Positions 1 through 7,085 of a stretch of 64,000 nucleotides of DNA are shown piece by piece. Below the pieces are notes generated by a model. It made no database searches and had not been told where the DNA came from. It saw nothing but the letters and a program-made list of their open reading frames with translations. The position numbers were made by a program, and so were the translations under genes. Source of the DNA: Pseudomonadales bacterium (GTDB lineage: Bacteria > Pseudomonadota > Gammaproteobacteria > Pseudomonadales > Pseudohongiellaceae). The DNA is taken from contig JACKOJ010000004.1 in NCBI GenBank assembly GCA_024234325.1, positions 1-64,000 on the forward strand, given 5' to 3'. Each line of letters opens with the position of its first letter. The first letter of the stretch is position 1.

Positions 1-683
1 ACCGCTTCGCCCAGCACGAACACGTTGATGGAGCGCAGGGCGCCTAGGGTGACAGAAACGTTCTGGCCGATGAGCTGGTTAGCCACCACGCTCTGAAGCT
101 GATCGCGCAGTTCCTGGAAGGTGAGACCGGCCACGCTGATGGGGCCGATCTCGGGGAACATCAGCATGCCTTCACGCGTGATGACGAGTTCATGGGTAAG
201 ATTACGCTGGCCATAAAGTTGCAGGATGACGGTGTCACCTGGCCCCATCACATAATTGGCGGGCACGGGAATGTTGGTGGCTGGCGCAAAGGTGGTGGGG
301 GCGCCGGCAAAGAGTTCGTAGCCGTACTGGGTCAGGGGTTGGCGGGTGGTCTGTTGCTGCTGATCGGATTCGATGCGGTCGGCTTGCTGGCGCGCCTGAG
401 CGTCCTGCTGAATGGCCAACTCCGCCTGGCTGGGTGCGGTATTTGCCGCTTGCTGCAGGTTTACTTCTTCGGGAATCTGCTGCTGGCGTTCTCCCACCTG
501 CCCGCCGGCCTGCGCCAACAGCGCCTGGCGTTCTTCTTCGCTGAGGTTCTGCAGTTGCTGGATCTGTGCGGGCGTGAGGTTTATGCCTTGGGTATAGCCC
601 CGGGGGGCATGGAGAGTGGCAACGCCTGCCAGAAGGACAGCGGCCAGGCCGATGGCCCTGGAGGTTTTTGTTCTCAGCGTCAT
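1..683 (-). CDS. Polysaccharide export protein, Wza/KpsD type (3' end outside window)
   Basis: Reading the minus strand from the ATG at 683 gives 227 residues with no stop before the window edge, so the C-terminus is missing. An N-terminal signal segment (residues about 8-26) is followed by a Gln-rich stretch (about 36-118). The polysaccharide export (PES) domain then begins near residue 141 with PANYVMGPGDTVILQLYG and runs to VFVLGEA, where an SLBB domain normally follows. Proteins of this family form the outer-membrane or periplasmic channel for exopolysaccharide or capsule. It lies downstream of rfaH on the same strand, with an ops site 65 bp before its start, so RfaH-dependent transcription is likely. 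I see no lipobox Cys in the visible N-terminus, unlike classical Wza. Confidence 0.85.
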   Translation of the reverse strand, partial: MTLRTKTSRAIGLAAVLLAGVATLHAPRGYTQGINLTPAQIQQLQNLSEEERQALLAQAGGQVGERQQQIPEEVNLQQAANTAPSQAELAIQQDAQARQQADRIESDQQQQTTRQPLTQYGYELFAGAPTTFAPATNIPVPANYVMGPGDTVILQLYGQRNLTHELVITREGMLMFPEIGPISVAGLTFQELRDQLQSVVANQLIGQNVSVTLGALRSINVFVLGEA

Positions 684-747
684 GGGTTTTCTCTGTAGAA
701 ACCTTGTTGTTCTTTATCAGCGGCCCATCATAACGGGCATGGTTCAG

Positions 748-760
748 GCACGCTACCGCC
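748..760 (-). promoter_or_regulatory. ops element (RfaH recruitment site)
   Basis: The minus strand reads GGCGGTAGCGTGC, which matches the core ops/JUMPstart element known upstream of RfaH-controlled polysaccharide operons. It sits about 65 bp before the export-gene start and downstream of the rfaH gene, in the orientation of transcription. RfaH binds this sequence in the non-template strand of paused RNA polymerase. Confidence 0.85.
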
Positions 761-796
761 CTGCCTGGGCAATATGCGGCATCTTTGGGTTTGTTG

Positions 797-854
797 TTGC
801 CAGCAGGGCTGGCTCCTACAGGGATAAACCTGTGGGAGCCAGCCCTGCTGGCAA
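797..854. repeat. REP pair, type B, inverted (BIME)
   Basis: Two 23-bp REP elements face each other (797-819 minus, 832-854 plus) with a 12-bp spacer. Each has the hairpin GCCAGC-CCT-GCTGGC. The left copy begins with the tetranucleotide GTAG on its own strand, the right copy with GTGG. The pair lies between the rfaH stop and the ops site, so it would be transcribed in the leader of the polysaccharide operon. Confidence 0.9.
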
Positions 855-868
855 TTGTTTGTATCCTT

Positions 869-1363
869 CTATCCTGCTCTGGCGAGCTGGGTTGGAGACA
901 TCTCCAGGGTCTGCTCGGTTTGCAGGATTTGCATCAACACAATGATGCGTTCATCGGCAGTTTCGCCTTTTACAATCGCTTCAACATGTTTGAAACAGCC
1001 TTCGGTGATTACCACCCTTTCCCCGACCTTGAACAGGGGCGCGGGCCTTTGTGGTGCGGCAAGGCGTTCCTGCAGCGCCGCAATCAGCGCATCCGGAACC
1101 GGGTGCGGAGCACCATTGAAACTGACCACGCGGCTGACACCCCGCGTGGCGCGGATTGCCTGCCAATTGCTTTCCTGGTGCAGGCGCACAAATACATAAC
1201 CGGGAAACAGCGCTTCGTTGCGCAGGGTCACCTTGCCGCGGGCGATACGCTTTACAGCATGTTCCGGGGAATAGTGCTCAAAAGCCTGCTGTGTTAAATG
1301 CCACTGGGCACGCGCGTGTTGCCCAGGTTTGCAATGCAACAGATACCAGTGGGATGTCGTCAT
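869..1363 (-). CDS. rfaH: Transcription antiterminator RfaH
   Basis: This 164-residue NusG paralogue starts with the typical WYLLHCKPGQHARAQWHL and has the central FPGYVFVRL motif of the NGN domain. Its C-terminal KOW region is about residues 108-160 (PLFKVGERVVITEGCFKHVEA). RfaH travels with RNA polymerase recruited at ops sites and suppresses termination and polarity in long surface-polysaccharide operons. The start codon overlaps the stop of the upstream MarR-type gene (ATGA), implying one transcript and coupled translation. An exact ops site lies just downstream, before the polysaccharide export gene. A generic NusG is unlikely given the divergent KOW sequence and this context. Confidence 0.92.
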   Translation of the reverse strand: MTTSHWYLLHCKPGQHARAQWHLTQQAFEHYSPEHAVKRIARGKVTLRNEALFPGYVFVRLHQESNWQAIRATRGVSRVVSFNGAPHPVPDALIAALQERLAAPQRPAPLFKVGERVVITEGCFKHVEAIVKGETADERIIVLMQILQTEQTLEMSPTQLARAG

Positions 1364-1701
1364 TTGACTTCCCCCAGCTCGGACGCAGCAATATCCTGCT
1401 GCAGGGCCTCGATTTCGTGGCGCAGCGCCTCATACTCATTCATCTTGCGCTGTAAAAAACGGCGGGTGATGGCGGCCTTACTCTCAAGGCCGGTAGGGGT
1501 TAACACGTAGAGATAGCCCTTTTTGTTCGGGTTGTTGCTAAAGTTGCGCGCCTTGATCATGCCCTTTTCAATAAGGGCCTGCAGGCAGTAGTTGACCTTG
1601 CCCAGGCTGATGCCCAGATCCTGCGCCAGTTGCCGCTGGGTTATTCGCGGTTGGGCCTCGAGTTTGCGCAGGATATGAAAACCGGCTTCTTCGCTTAGCA
1701 T
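1360..1701 (-). CDS. MarR-family, EPS-associated transcriptional regulator
   Basis: The 113-residue protein has a winged-helix fold. The HTH is at about residues 18-50 (ITQRQLAQDLGISLGKVNYC), followed by the wing (RNFSNNPNKKGYLYVLTPTG) and a C-terminal helix that probably dimerises. It matches the small MarR-like family found next to exopolysaccharide genes. ATG at 1701 is preceded by an AAGG ribosome site at suitable spacing. It overlaps rfaH by four bases and is the first gene of the rfaH transcript. A short inverted repeat about 72 bp upstream could be its own operator. The ligand and targets cannot be read from sequence. Confidence 0.85.
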   Translation of the reverse strand: MLSEEAGFHILRKLEAQPRITQRQLAQDLGISLGKVNYCLQALIEKGMIKARNFSNNPNKKGYLYVLTPTGLESKAAITRRFLQRKMNEYEALRHEIEALQQDIAASELGEVK

Positions 1702-1772
1702 GGTCTTGCCTTTAATTGTTCAATGCCTGAACGCTTTATAACACGGGCATGTGACGGCATATAGTGTTCGTT

Positions 1773-1783
1773 AACAAATTGTT
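1773..1783. promoter_or_regulatory. Possible operator upstream of the MarR gene
   Basis: AACAAATTGTT is a perfect 11-bp inverted repeat in an AT-rich stretch 72-82 bp before the regulator's start. MarR proteins often bind such palindromes and repress themselves. No clear sigma-70 promoter could be assigned beside it, so this is only a candidate. Confidence 0.3.
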
Positions 1784-1820
1784 TTCTATAAACGAGTTGT
1801 TACAGCTTGAGAGCTTGTTA

Positions 1821-1892
1821 TCGCCTGCAGGGCAGGCTCCTACAGGGGCAGGCGTTCACTCGTGATTCCGTAGGAGCCTGCCCTGCAGGCGA
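1821..1892. repeat. REP pair, type A, inverted (BIME)
   Basis: Type A REPs at 1821-1843 (minus) and 1870-1892 (plus) have hairpin GCCTGC-CCT-GCAGGC and a GTAG 5' end. They are separated by 26 bp and lie between the rfbA stop and the upstream region of the MarR gene. In this place they could act as a bidirectional RNA hairpin. Confidence 0.92.
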
Positions 1893-1898
1893 TGATCC

Positions 1899-2783
1899 TC
1901 AGCTCACTAAGCCCTTCATATATTGTCCATAGCCATTTTTGGCCAGCGCCGCCGCACGTGCCAACAGCTCTTCATCGCTCAACCACCCTTTGCGCCAACC
2001 AATTTCCTCGAGGCAGGCAATTTTGAGGCCCTGACGGTGCTCCACGGTCTGCACAAACATGCTGGCTTCCAGCAGGCTTTCGTGGGTGCCGGTGTCCAGC
2101 CAGGCAAAGCCGCGGCCCAACACCTCCACGTTGAGGTCTCCTCGCTCCATATAAGCCTGGTTGACGGTGGTGATCTCGAGCTCGCCTCGCGCGGACGGTT
2201 TTACCTGTTTGGCGATTTCGATCACATCGTTGTCGTAGAAATACAGGCCGGTGACCGCGTAGTTGGACTTGGGCTGGGCGGGCTTTTCCTCGATGGAAAT
2301 CGCGCGGCGGTTCTCGTCGAAGGCCACCACCCCGAAGCGTTCGGGGTCTTTGACCTGATAGCCGAATACGGTGGCACCGCTCTCCCTGGCTGCTGCCTCC
2401 ACCAGCTTGCCAGTGAAGCCCTGTCCGTAAAAGATGTTGTCGCCCAGCACCAAGCACACGCGGTCCTTGCCAATGAATTCTTCGCCGATCAGGAAGGCTT
2501 GGGCCAAGCCGTCGGGGCTGGGCTGGATGGCATAGGTCAGTTGGATGCCATATTGGCTGCCATCGCCCATCAGGCGCTGGTAGCCAGCCAGGTCTTCGGG
2601 GGTGGTGATGATCAGAATGTCCCGAATGCCGGCCAGCATCAGCACCGACATGGGGTAATAGATCATGGGTTTGTCGTAGATGGGCAACAGTTGCTTGGAA
2701 ATGCCCTTGGTGATGGGGTACAGGCGCGTACCACTGCCGCCTGCCAGTACGATGCCCTTGCTGGCCGCTCTTGAGTTTGTCAT
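1899..2783 (-). CDS. rfbA: Glucose-1-phosphate thymidylyltransferase (RmlA/RfbA)
   Basis: This 294-residue enzyme joins dTTP and glucose-1-phosphate to give dTDP-glucose, the first step toward dTDP-rhamnose and other dTDP-sugars. The N-terminal nucleotide-binding signature GIVLAGGSGTRLYPITKGIS (residues 10-29) is intact. KQLLPIYDKPMIYYPMSVLM, the LGDNIFYGQGF loop and EEKPAQPKSNYAVTGLYFYD are also present. Length is normal for the family. No other rml genes are in the window, so dTDP-rhamnose synthesis would need genes elsewhere. It fits the polysaccharide neighbourhood. ATG at 2783 has only a weak upstream purine tract. Confidence 0.95.
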   Translation of the reverse strand: MTNSRAASKGIVLAGGSGTRLYPITKGISKQLLPIYDKPMIYYPMSVLMLAGIRDILIITTPEDLAGYQRLMGDGSQYGIQLTYAIQPSPDGLAQAFLIGEEFIGKDRVCLVLGDNIFYGQGFTGKLVEAAARESGATVFGYQVKDPERFGVVAFDENRRAISIEEKPAQPKSNYAVTGLYFYDNDVIEIAKQVKPSARGELEITTVNQAYMERGDLNVEVLGRGFAWLDTGTHESLLEASMFVQTVEHRQGLKIACLEEIGWRKGWLSDEELLARAAALAKNGYGQYMKGLVS

Positions 2784-3095
2784 GACTGCTTCAGTTTCTT
2801 CTTCAGACGATTACTGCGTTTTATGGGTTAAGCCTCTGATAGATTGGCTTTTATGATCTGGATGATACAGGGTGGTGAGGCGCTTCGCCACCACCCGTTT
2901 GGTGGTTTTAACCCGTTTTTGTAGGAGCCTGTCCTGCAGGCGAGTGAATTTGGCATTTTGACTACAAGAATCGCCTGCAGGGCAGGCTCCTACGGGAGTT
3001 TCGTCACGGAAATGTCACGGTGTCGTCACGGCACAGCAACATCCCTGCAATAGGCTGAGAGCCCCAGATCAATTGTGAAACTCTGGGGATACGGA
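2784..3095. other. Intergenic region between divergent rfbA and ugd
   Basis: This 312-bp gap must hold the divergent promoters of rfbA and ugd, but I could not assign either with confidence. It contains an imperfect hairpin at 2871-2895 (GGTGGTG and CACCACC arms with a GCG/CGC inner stem) and a REP pair at 2921-2993. No open frame looks like a gene. Confidence 0.7.
2921..2993. repeat. REP pair, type A, inverted (BIME)
   Basis: Type A elements lie at 2921-2943 (plus) and 2971-2993 (minus). The first has one C-to-T change in the stem that still allows a G-U pair in RNA. Here the GTAG ends point outward, the opposite arrangement from the pair at 1821-1892. Confidence 0.9.
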
Positions 3096-4553
3096 ATGAA
3101 GCTAGCCTGTTTTGGTGCCGGTTACGTTGGGCTTGTCAGTAGCGCATGCTTTGCGAATGTCGGCCATCACGCGATGTGCGTGGATACGAATGCGAAGAAA
3201 ATTCAGCTTCTGAAGGAAGGTGTACTGCCCATATACGAATCGGGACTGGACGCCATTGTGGAGACCACCACAAAATCCGGGAATCTGCTCTTCAGCGCAG
3301 ACGCAGCCGAAGCGATTGAGTACGCTGACCTGCTCTTCATTGCGGTTGGTACACCGCCAGATGAGGATGGTTCGGCCGACCTGCAGTATGTATTGGCCGT
3401 GGCTGCCGAAATCGGACGCCTGATGACCCAGCCGAAAGTGATCGTCACCAAGTCCACCGTGCCTGTCGGTACTGCTGACAGGATACGGAATACCGTGCAG
3501 GCAGAATTGGACAAGCGTAAATCAGAGCTGCGCTTTGACGTGGCGTCAAACCCGGAGTTCCTGAAGGAGGGCTCTGCCGTCAACGACTTCCTGAAGCCAG
3601 ACCGTTTCATTGTGGGTACCGATTCGAGCGGCGTACGCGAGCTGATGCAGGAACTCTACGAGCCCTTCAACTGGAAGTCCGACCGCATGATCTTCATGGA
3701 TATTCGCGCGGCAGAACTAACCAAGTACGCCGCCAATGCCATGCTGGCCACCAAGATCAGTTTCATGAATGAGATTGCCAATCTGGCCGAACTGCTGGGA
3801 ACTGACATCGAGCAGGTGCGCCATGGCATCGGCTCCGATTCCCGCATCGGCTACCAGTTCATTTACCCCGGCATTGGCTACGGCGGTTCCTGCTTCCCCA
3901 AAGACGTGCGCGCGCTGGCGCAAACAGCCTCGCAACTGGGAAAGCAGATGCGCATTCTCAACGCAGTGGAGGCTGTGAATACTTCACAGAAGTCGCGCCT
4001 GGTGGAATTGATTGTTCGGCACTACACCGCCCTGCTCCACTTCGCAGGAGCCAGCCCTGCTGGCGATCAAATGAATGCCCAGGACAAGCCAGAATCGCCT
4101 GCAGGGCAGGCTCCTACAAGTCAGGCTCCTACAGGGGGAGGCTCACCTCTCAAGGGCAAAACGTTTGCCCTGTGGGGCCTGTCGTTCAAGCCGAAAACCG
4201 ACGATATGCGCGAGGCACCCAGTCGGGTGGTCATGGAAGCCCTCTGGGATGCGGGGGCTATCATCCAGGCCTATGATCCGGAGGCCATGGATGAGGTGGA
4301 GCGCATCTACGGCCACCGCGACGATCTGCGCCTGGTGGGGACACGGGATGCCGCTCTGCTGGGTGCGGATGCCCTGATCATCTGCACGGAATGGCAGCAC
4401 TTCCGAGCCGCGGACTTCGACAATCTGGTACAGCAGTTGGCGGACAAGGTGATCTTTGACGGGCGAAACCTGTACGAGCCATCGCGAGTAAAGGCCAAAG
4501 GACTGACCTATTATGGGATCGGTCGCGGGGAATCGGTGCGGCAAGTGGGATAA
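3096..4553 (+). CDS. ugd: UDP-glucose 6-dehydrogenase with in-frame REP insertion
   Basis: The enzyme oxidises UDP-glucose to UDP-glucuronate for exopolysaccharide. The Rossmann motif GAGYVGLVSS is at the N-terminus and the catalytic Cys is at about residue 266 in GIGYGGSCFPKD. The C-terminal UDP-binding domain begins at LKGKTFALWGLSFKP and includes TDDMREAPS. I chose ATG 3096 over an in-frame GTG at 3075 because the product then starts directly with MKLACFGAGYVGL. Residues about 313-351, between the central helix and the C-terminal domain, are encoded largely by two REP elements, one of each type, and are absent from typical homologues. Without them the protein would be about 446 residues, the usual size. 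The insert is rich in Gly, Pro, Ala and Gln and probably forms a flexible loop. Confidence 0.93.
   Translation: MKLACFGAGYVGLVSSACFANVGHHAMCVDTNAKKIQLLKEGVLPIYESGLDAIVETTTKSGNLLFSADAAEAIEYADLLFIAVGTPPDEDGSADLQYVLAVAAEIGRLMTQPKVIVTKSTVPVGTADRIRNTVQAELDKRKSELRFDVASNPEFLKEGSAVNDFLKPDRFIVGTDSSGVRELMQELYEPFNWKSDRMIFMDIRAAELTKYAANAMLATKISFMNEIANLAELLGTDIEQVRHGIGSDSRIGYQFIYPGIGYGGSCFPKDVRALAQTASQLGKQMRILNAVEAVNTSQKSRLVELIVRHYTALLHFAGASPAGDQMNAQDKPESPAGQAPTSQAPTGGGSPLKGKTFALWGLSFKPKTDDMREAPSRVVMEALWDAGAIIQAYDPEAMDEVERIYGHRDDLRLVGTRDAALLGADALIICTEWQHFRAADFDNLVQQLADKVIFDGRNLYEPSRVKAKGLTYYGIGRGESVRQVG
4044..4131. repeat. REP pair inside ugd coding sequence
   Basis: A type B element (4044-4066, plus, starting GCAG) and a type A element (4095-4117, minus) are followed by a partial 3' REP end at about 4122-4131. 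All are read through in one frame as AGASPAGD and SPAGQAPT. The insert keeps the ugd frame and has no stops. Confidence 0.92.
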
Positions 4554-4575
4554 TCGCCTGCGGGCAGGCTCCTAC
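4554..4575 (-). repeat. REP type A directly after the ugd stop
   Basis: This is a 22-bp type A element with one loop base missing. Its first base follows the TAA stop (4551-4553) without a gap. Confidence 0.88.
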
Positions 4576-4658
4576 ATGTCTTTTACCCTCGAATTTACAA
4601 TCCCCGCGCTATGCATTACCTTGCTGGCAGTTTTCACAGCCTGTCCAAGAGGTTCTCC

Positions 4659-5552
4659 ATGACGATCAAACCCAGCGCCGGCGCGCGTTTTCATCAGGCG
4701 CTTCAGGCCAATTCTCCTCTGCAGATTGTCGGTGCCGTCAATGCCTATTCCGCCATGCTGGCGCAGCAGGCGGGGCACCAGGCGCTGTATCTGTCGGGTG
4801 CCGGGGTGGCCAATGCCTCCTATGGGCTGCCGGACCTTGGCATGACCAGCCTGAACGACGTGATCACCGACGTGGACCGCATCACCAGTGCCAGTGACCT
4901 GCCCCTGCTGGTGGACATCGACACCGGTTGGGGAGGTGCCTTCAACATTGCCCGCACGATCAAGGCCATGGAGAAAGCCGGCGCCGCTGCGGTGCATCTT
5001 GAGGATCAGGTAGCGCAGAAACGCTGCGGACACCGCCCCAACAAGGCTATCGTCTCCAAACAGGAGATGGTGGATCGCATCAAGGCCGCAGTGGACGCCA
5101 AGGTGGATCACGATTTCGTGATTATGGCCCGCACCGACGCCATTGCCGTGGAGGGCATTGACGCCGCCATTGAACGGGCCATTGCCTGCGTGGAAGCCGG
5201 TGCCGATGCCTTGTTCCCGGAGGCGATTACCGACCTGGCGCAATACCGCCGCTTCGCCGATGCCGTACACGTGCCGATTCTGGCCAACATCACCGAGTTC
5301 GGGGCCACGCCTCTCTATAACAAGGCTGACCTGGCCGCTGCCGGAGTCGCCATGGTGCTGTACCCACTCAGCGCCTTCCGTGCGATGAGCAAGGCAGCAA
5401 GCACGGTATACGAGAGCATTCTACGCGAAGGCGACCAGGGTTCTGTGGTGAAACTGATGCAGACGCGTGCCGAGCTGTATGAGGTGTTGGGTTATCACGC
5501 CTATGAAGAGAAGTTGGATCAGCTTTTCAGCAGCAACCGAACAGAAAATTGA
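4659..5552 (+). CDS. prpB: 2-methylisocitrate lyase (PrpB)
   Basis: PrpB cleaves 2-methylisocitrate to pyruvate and succinate, the last step of the 2-methylcitrate cycle for propionyl-CoA. The 297-residue sequence has the isocitrate-lyase superfamily features: the SGAGVANASYGLPD substrate loop, metal-binding DIDTGWGG, EDQ, and the catalytic Cys in KRCGH. ATG 4659 is chosen over an upstream in-frame start at 4611 because AAGAGG lies just before it and the family begins near here. REP elements flank the gene, one directly abutting its TGA stop, and prpC follows 114 bp downstream. Confidence 0.95.
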   Translation: MTIKPSAGARFHQALQANSPLQIVGAVNAYSAMLAQQAGHQALYLSGAGVANASYGLPDLGMTSLNDVITDVDRITSASDLPLLVDIDTGWGGAFNIARTIKAMEKAGAAAVHLEDQVAQKRCGHRPNKAIVSKQEMVDRIKAAVDAKVDHDFVIMARTDAIAVEGIDAAIERAIACVEAGADALFPEAITDLAQYRRFADAVHVPILANITEFGATPLYNKADLAAAGVAMVLYPLSAFRAMSKAASTVYESILREGDQGSVVKLMQTRAELYEVLGYHAYEEKLDQLFSSNRTEN

Positions 5553-5623
5553 TCGCCTGCAGGGCAGGCTCCTACGGAATGTGAATTCGATTCATCTATT
5601 GCAGGAGCCAGCCCTGCTGGCGA
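5553..5623. repeat. REP pair between prpB and prpC
   Basis: A type A element (5553-5575, minus) starts at the base after the prpB stop. A type B element (5601-5623, plus, 5' GCAG) lies 25 bp on. Such a hairpin in a polycistronic mRNA could stabilise the upstream message. Confidence 0.92.
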
Positions 5624-5666
5624 TTCCGGCACTTCGAAAAATCTTCTGAAAGAACAGGACACGACT

Positions 5667-6794
5667 ATGGCAACTGGCAAAACTCTTACCGGCGCTGGCC
5701 TGCGCGGACAGGTGGCAGGCGAAACCGCCCTGTGCACCGTGGGCAAAACCGGCTCTGGCCTGACCTATCGCGGCTACGACATCAGCGTCCTGGCAGAGAG
5801 GGCCCGCTTTGAGGAAGTCGCCTTTCTGCTGCTGCGGGGACATCTGCCAAACCGAAGCGAATTAAATGAATATATAAATAAAATCATATCGCTAAGAGCG
5901 TTACCTAATGCACTAAAGGAGGTTTTGGAGCGCATCCCCGCAACCGCCCACCCCATGGACGTGATGCGCACCGGCTGCTCCATGCTGGGTAATCTGGAGA
6001 CCGAAGAGAACTTCAGCCAGCAGGACGACGCAATTGATCGCCTCGTCGCCACCCTGCCCGCCATCATCTGCTACTGGTACCGCTTTTCCCACGATGGCGT
6101 GCGCATCGACACGGCTCTGGACGACGATTCCATCGGCGCCCACTTCCTGCACATGCTCGGTGGAGACGTTCCCAGTGAACTATTCGCCCGCGTCATGAAC
6201 GTGTCGCTGATTCTGTACGCGGAGCACGAATTCAACGCCTCTACTTTTACTGCACGGGTCTGCGCATCTACCCTTTCCGACATGCACTCCTGCATTACGG
6301 CGGCGATCGGCTCCCTGCGAGGCCCTCTGCACGGTGGCGCCAATGAGGCTGCCATGGACATGATCGAGCGCTGGCAGAACCCCGACGAAGCAGAGCGGGA
6401 GATCATGGGTATGCTGGCTCGCAAGGAGAAAATCATGGGTTTTGGCCATGCCATCTACTCCGAGTCCGACCCCCGCAACGTGATCATCAAGAAGTGGTCC
6501 GAACGCCTGGCCGACGAGGTGGGCGACACCGTGCTCTACCCGGTATCCGTTCGCTGCGAGGAAGTCATGTGGCGAGAGAAGAAGCTGTTCTGTAATGCAG
6601 ATTTCTTCCATGCCTCCGCCTATCATTTCATGGGCATTCCCACCAAGCTGTTCACGCCGATTTTCGTGATGTCCCGCGTGACCGGATGGGCCGCCCATGT
6701 GAAGGAGCAGCGCACCAACAACCGCATCATCCGCCCCAGCGCGGACTACATTGGGCCGGCCCAGGCCGAATGGGTCGACATCGACAAGCGCTAG
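5667..6794 (+). CDS. prpC: 2-methylcitrate synthase (PrpC)
   Basis: PrpC condenses propionyl-CoA with oxaloacetate. The 375-residue sequence is a citrate-synthase-fold protein of the short PrpC type. It has GLTYRGYDI near the N-terminus, the catalytic His region LRGPLHGGANEAA, the second His in GFGHAIYSESDPRN, and the C-terminal RIIRPSADYIGP. The start has AGGA eight bases upstream. A patch at about 5857-5925 (residues 64-87) uses AT-rich codons (AAT, ATA, TTA, CTA, AGA) unlike the rest of the gene, although the encoded protein still looks normal. The context with prpB and prpD argues against an ordinary citrate synthase. Confidence 0.95.
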   Translation: MATGKTLTGAGLRGQVAGETALCTVGKTGSGLTYRGYDISVLAERARFEEVAFLLLRGHLPNRSELNEYINKIISLRALPNALKEVLERIPATAHPMDVMRTGCSMLGNLETEENFSQQDDAIDRLVATLPAIICYWYRFSHDGVRIDTALDDDSIGAHFLHMLGGDVPSELFARVMNVSLILYAEHEFNASTFTARVCASTLSDMHSCITAAIGSLRGPLHGGANEAAMDMIERWQNPDEAEREIMGMLARKEKIMGFGHAIYSESDPRNVIIKKWSERLADEVGDTVLYPVSVRCEEVMWREKKLFCNADFFHASAYHFMGIPTKLFTPIFVMSRVTGWAAHVKEQRTNNRIIRPSADYIGPAQAEWVDIDKR

Positions 6795-6807
6795 AAAGCA
6801 TCCCCCT

Positions 6808-6830
6808 GCAGGAGCCAGCCCTGCTGGCGA
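6808..6830 (+). repeat. REP type B after prpC
   Basis: A single type B element (5' GCAG variant, GCCAGC-CCT-GCTGGC hairpin) begins 13 bp after the prpC stop. Confidence 0.88.
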
Positions 6831-6842
6831 CTGTGAAAAAGG

Positions 6843-6869
6843 TCCGGGGGCAGCTCAGCCGCCCCCGGA
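6843..6869. terminator. GC-rich hairpin after prpC
   Basis: TCCGGGGGC and GCCCCCGGA form a perfect 9-bp stem with a 9-nt loop, 49 bp after prpC. No U-tract follows, so it may end or attenuate the transcript only with help. It suggests that prpD, which starts 217 bp later, has its own promoter. Confidence 0.45.
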
Positions 6870-7085
6870 TAGAGGCCACGGTTCCCAAGGAAGCACCCTG
6901 GGCCGCACCGTGACCCGCCAGACATCCTGTCCGACATTCACAACACATTCCCTGTGTTCATTTTCAATGTAGTCCACGTTTTCAGATGTCGCCAATAAAT
7001 CAGCCAAATTCTTTTATGCCGGCAATTCGGCTACCATAGCGCCTTCCCAACGCAAGCCGCGCCACGGCAAACCAAGAGTACCCCT

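Noticed and set aside
2871..2895. Hairpin as an intrinsic terminator
   Set aside because: It lies between two divergent genes, so no transcript needs ending there, and no T-tract directly follows the stem. It is mentioned only as an inverted repeat in the rfbA-ugd gap.
5667..6794. Housekeeping citrate synthase (gltA)
   Set aside because: The short length, the motif set and the position between prpB and prpD fit 2-methylcitrate synthase better.
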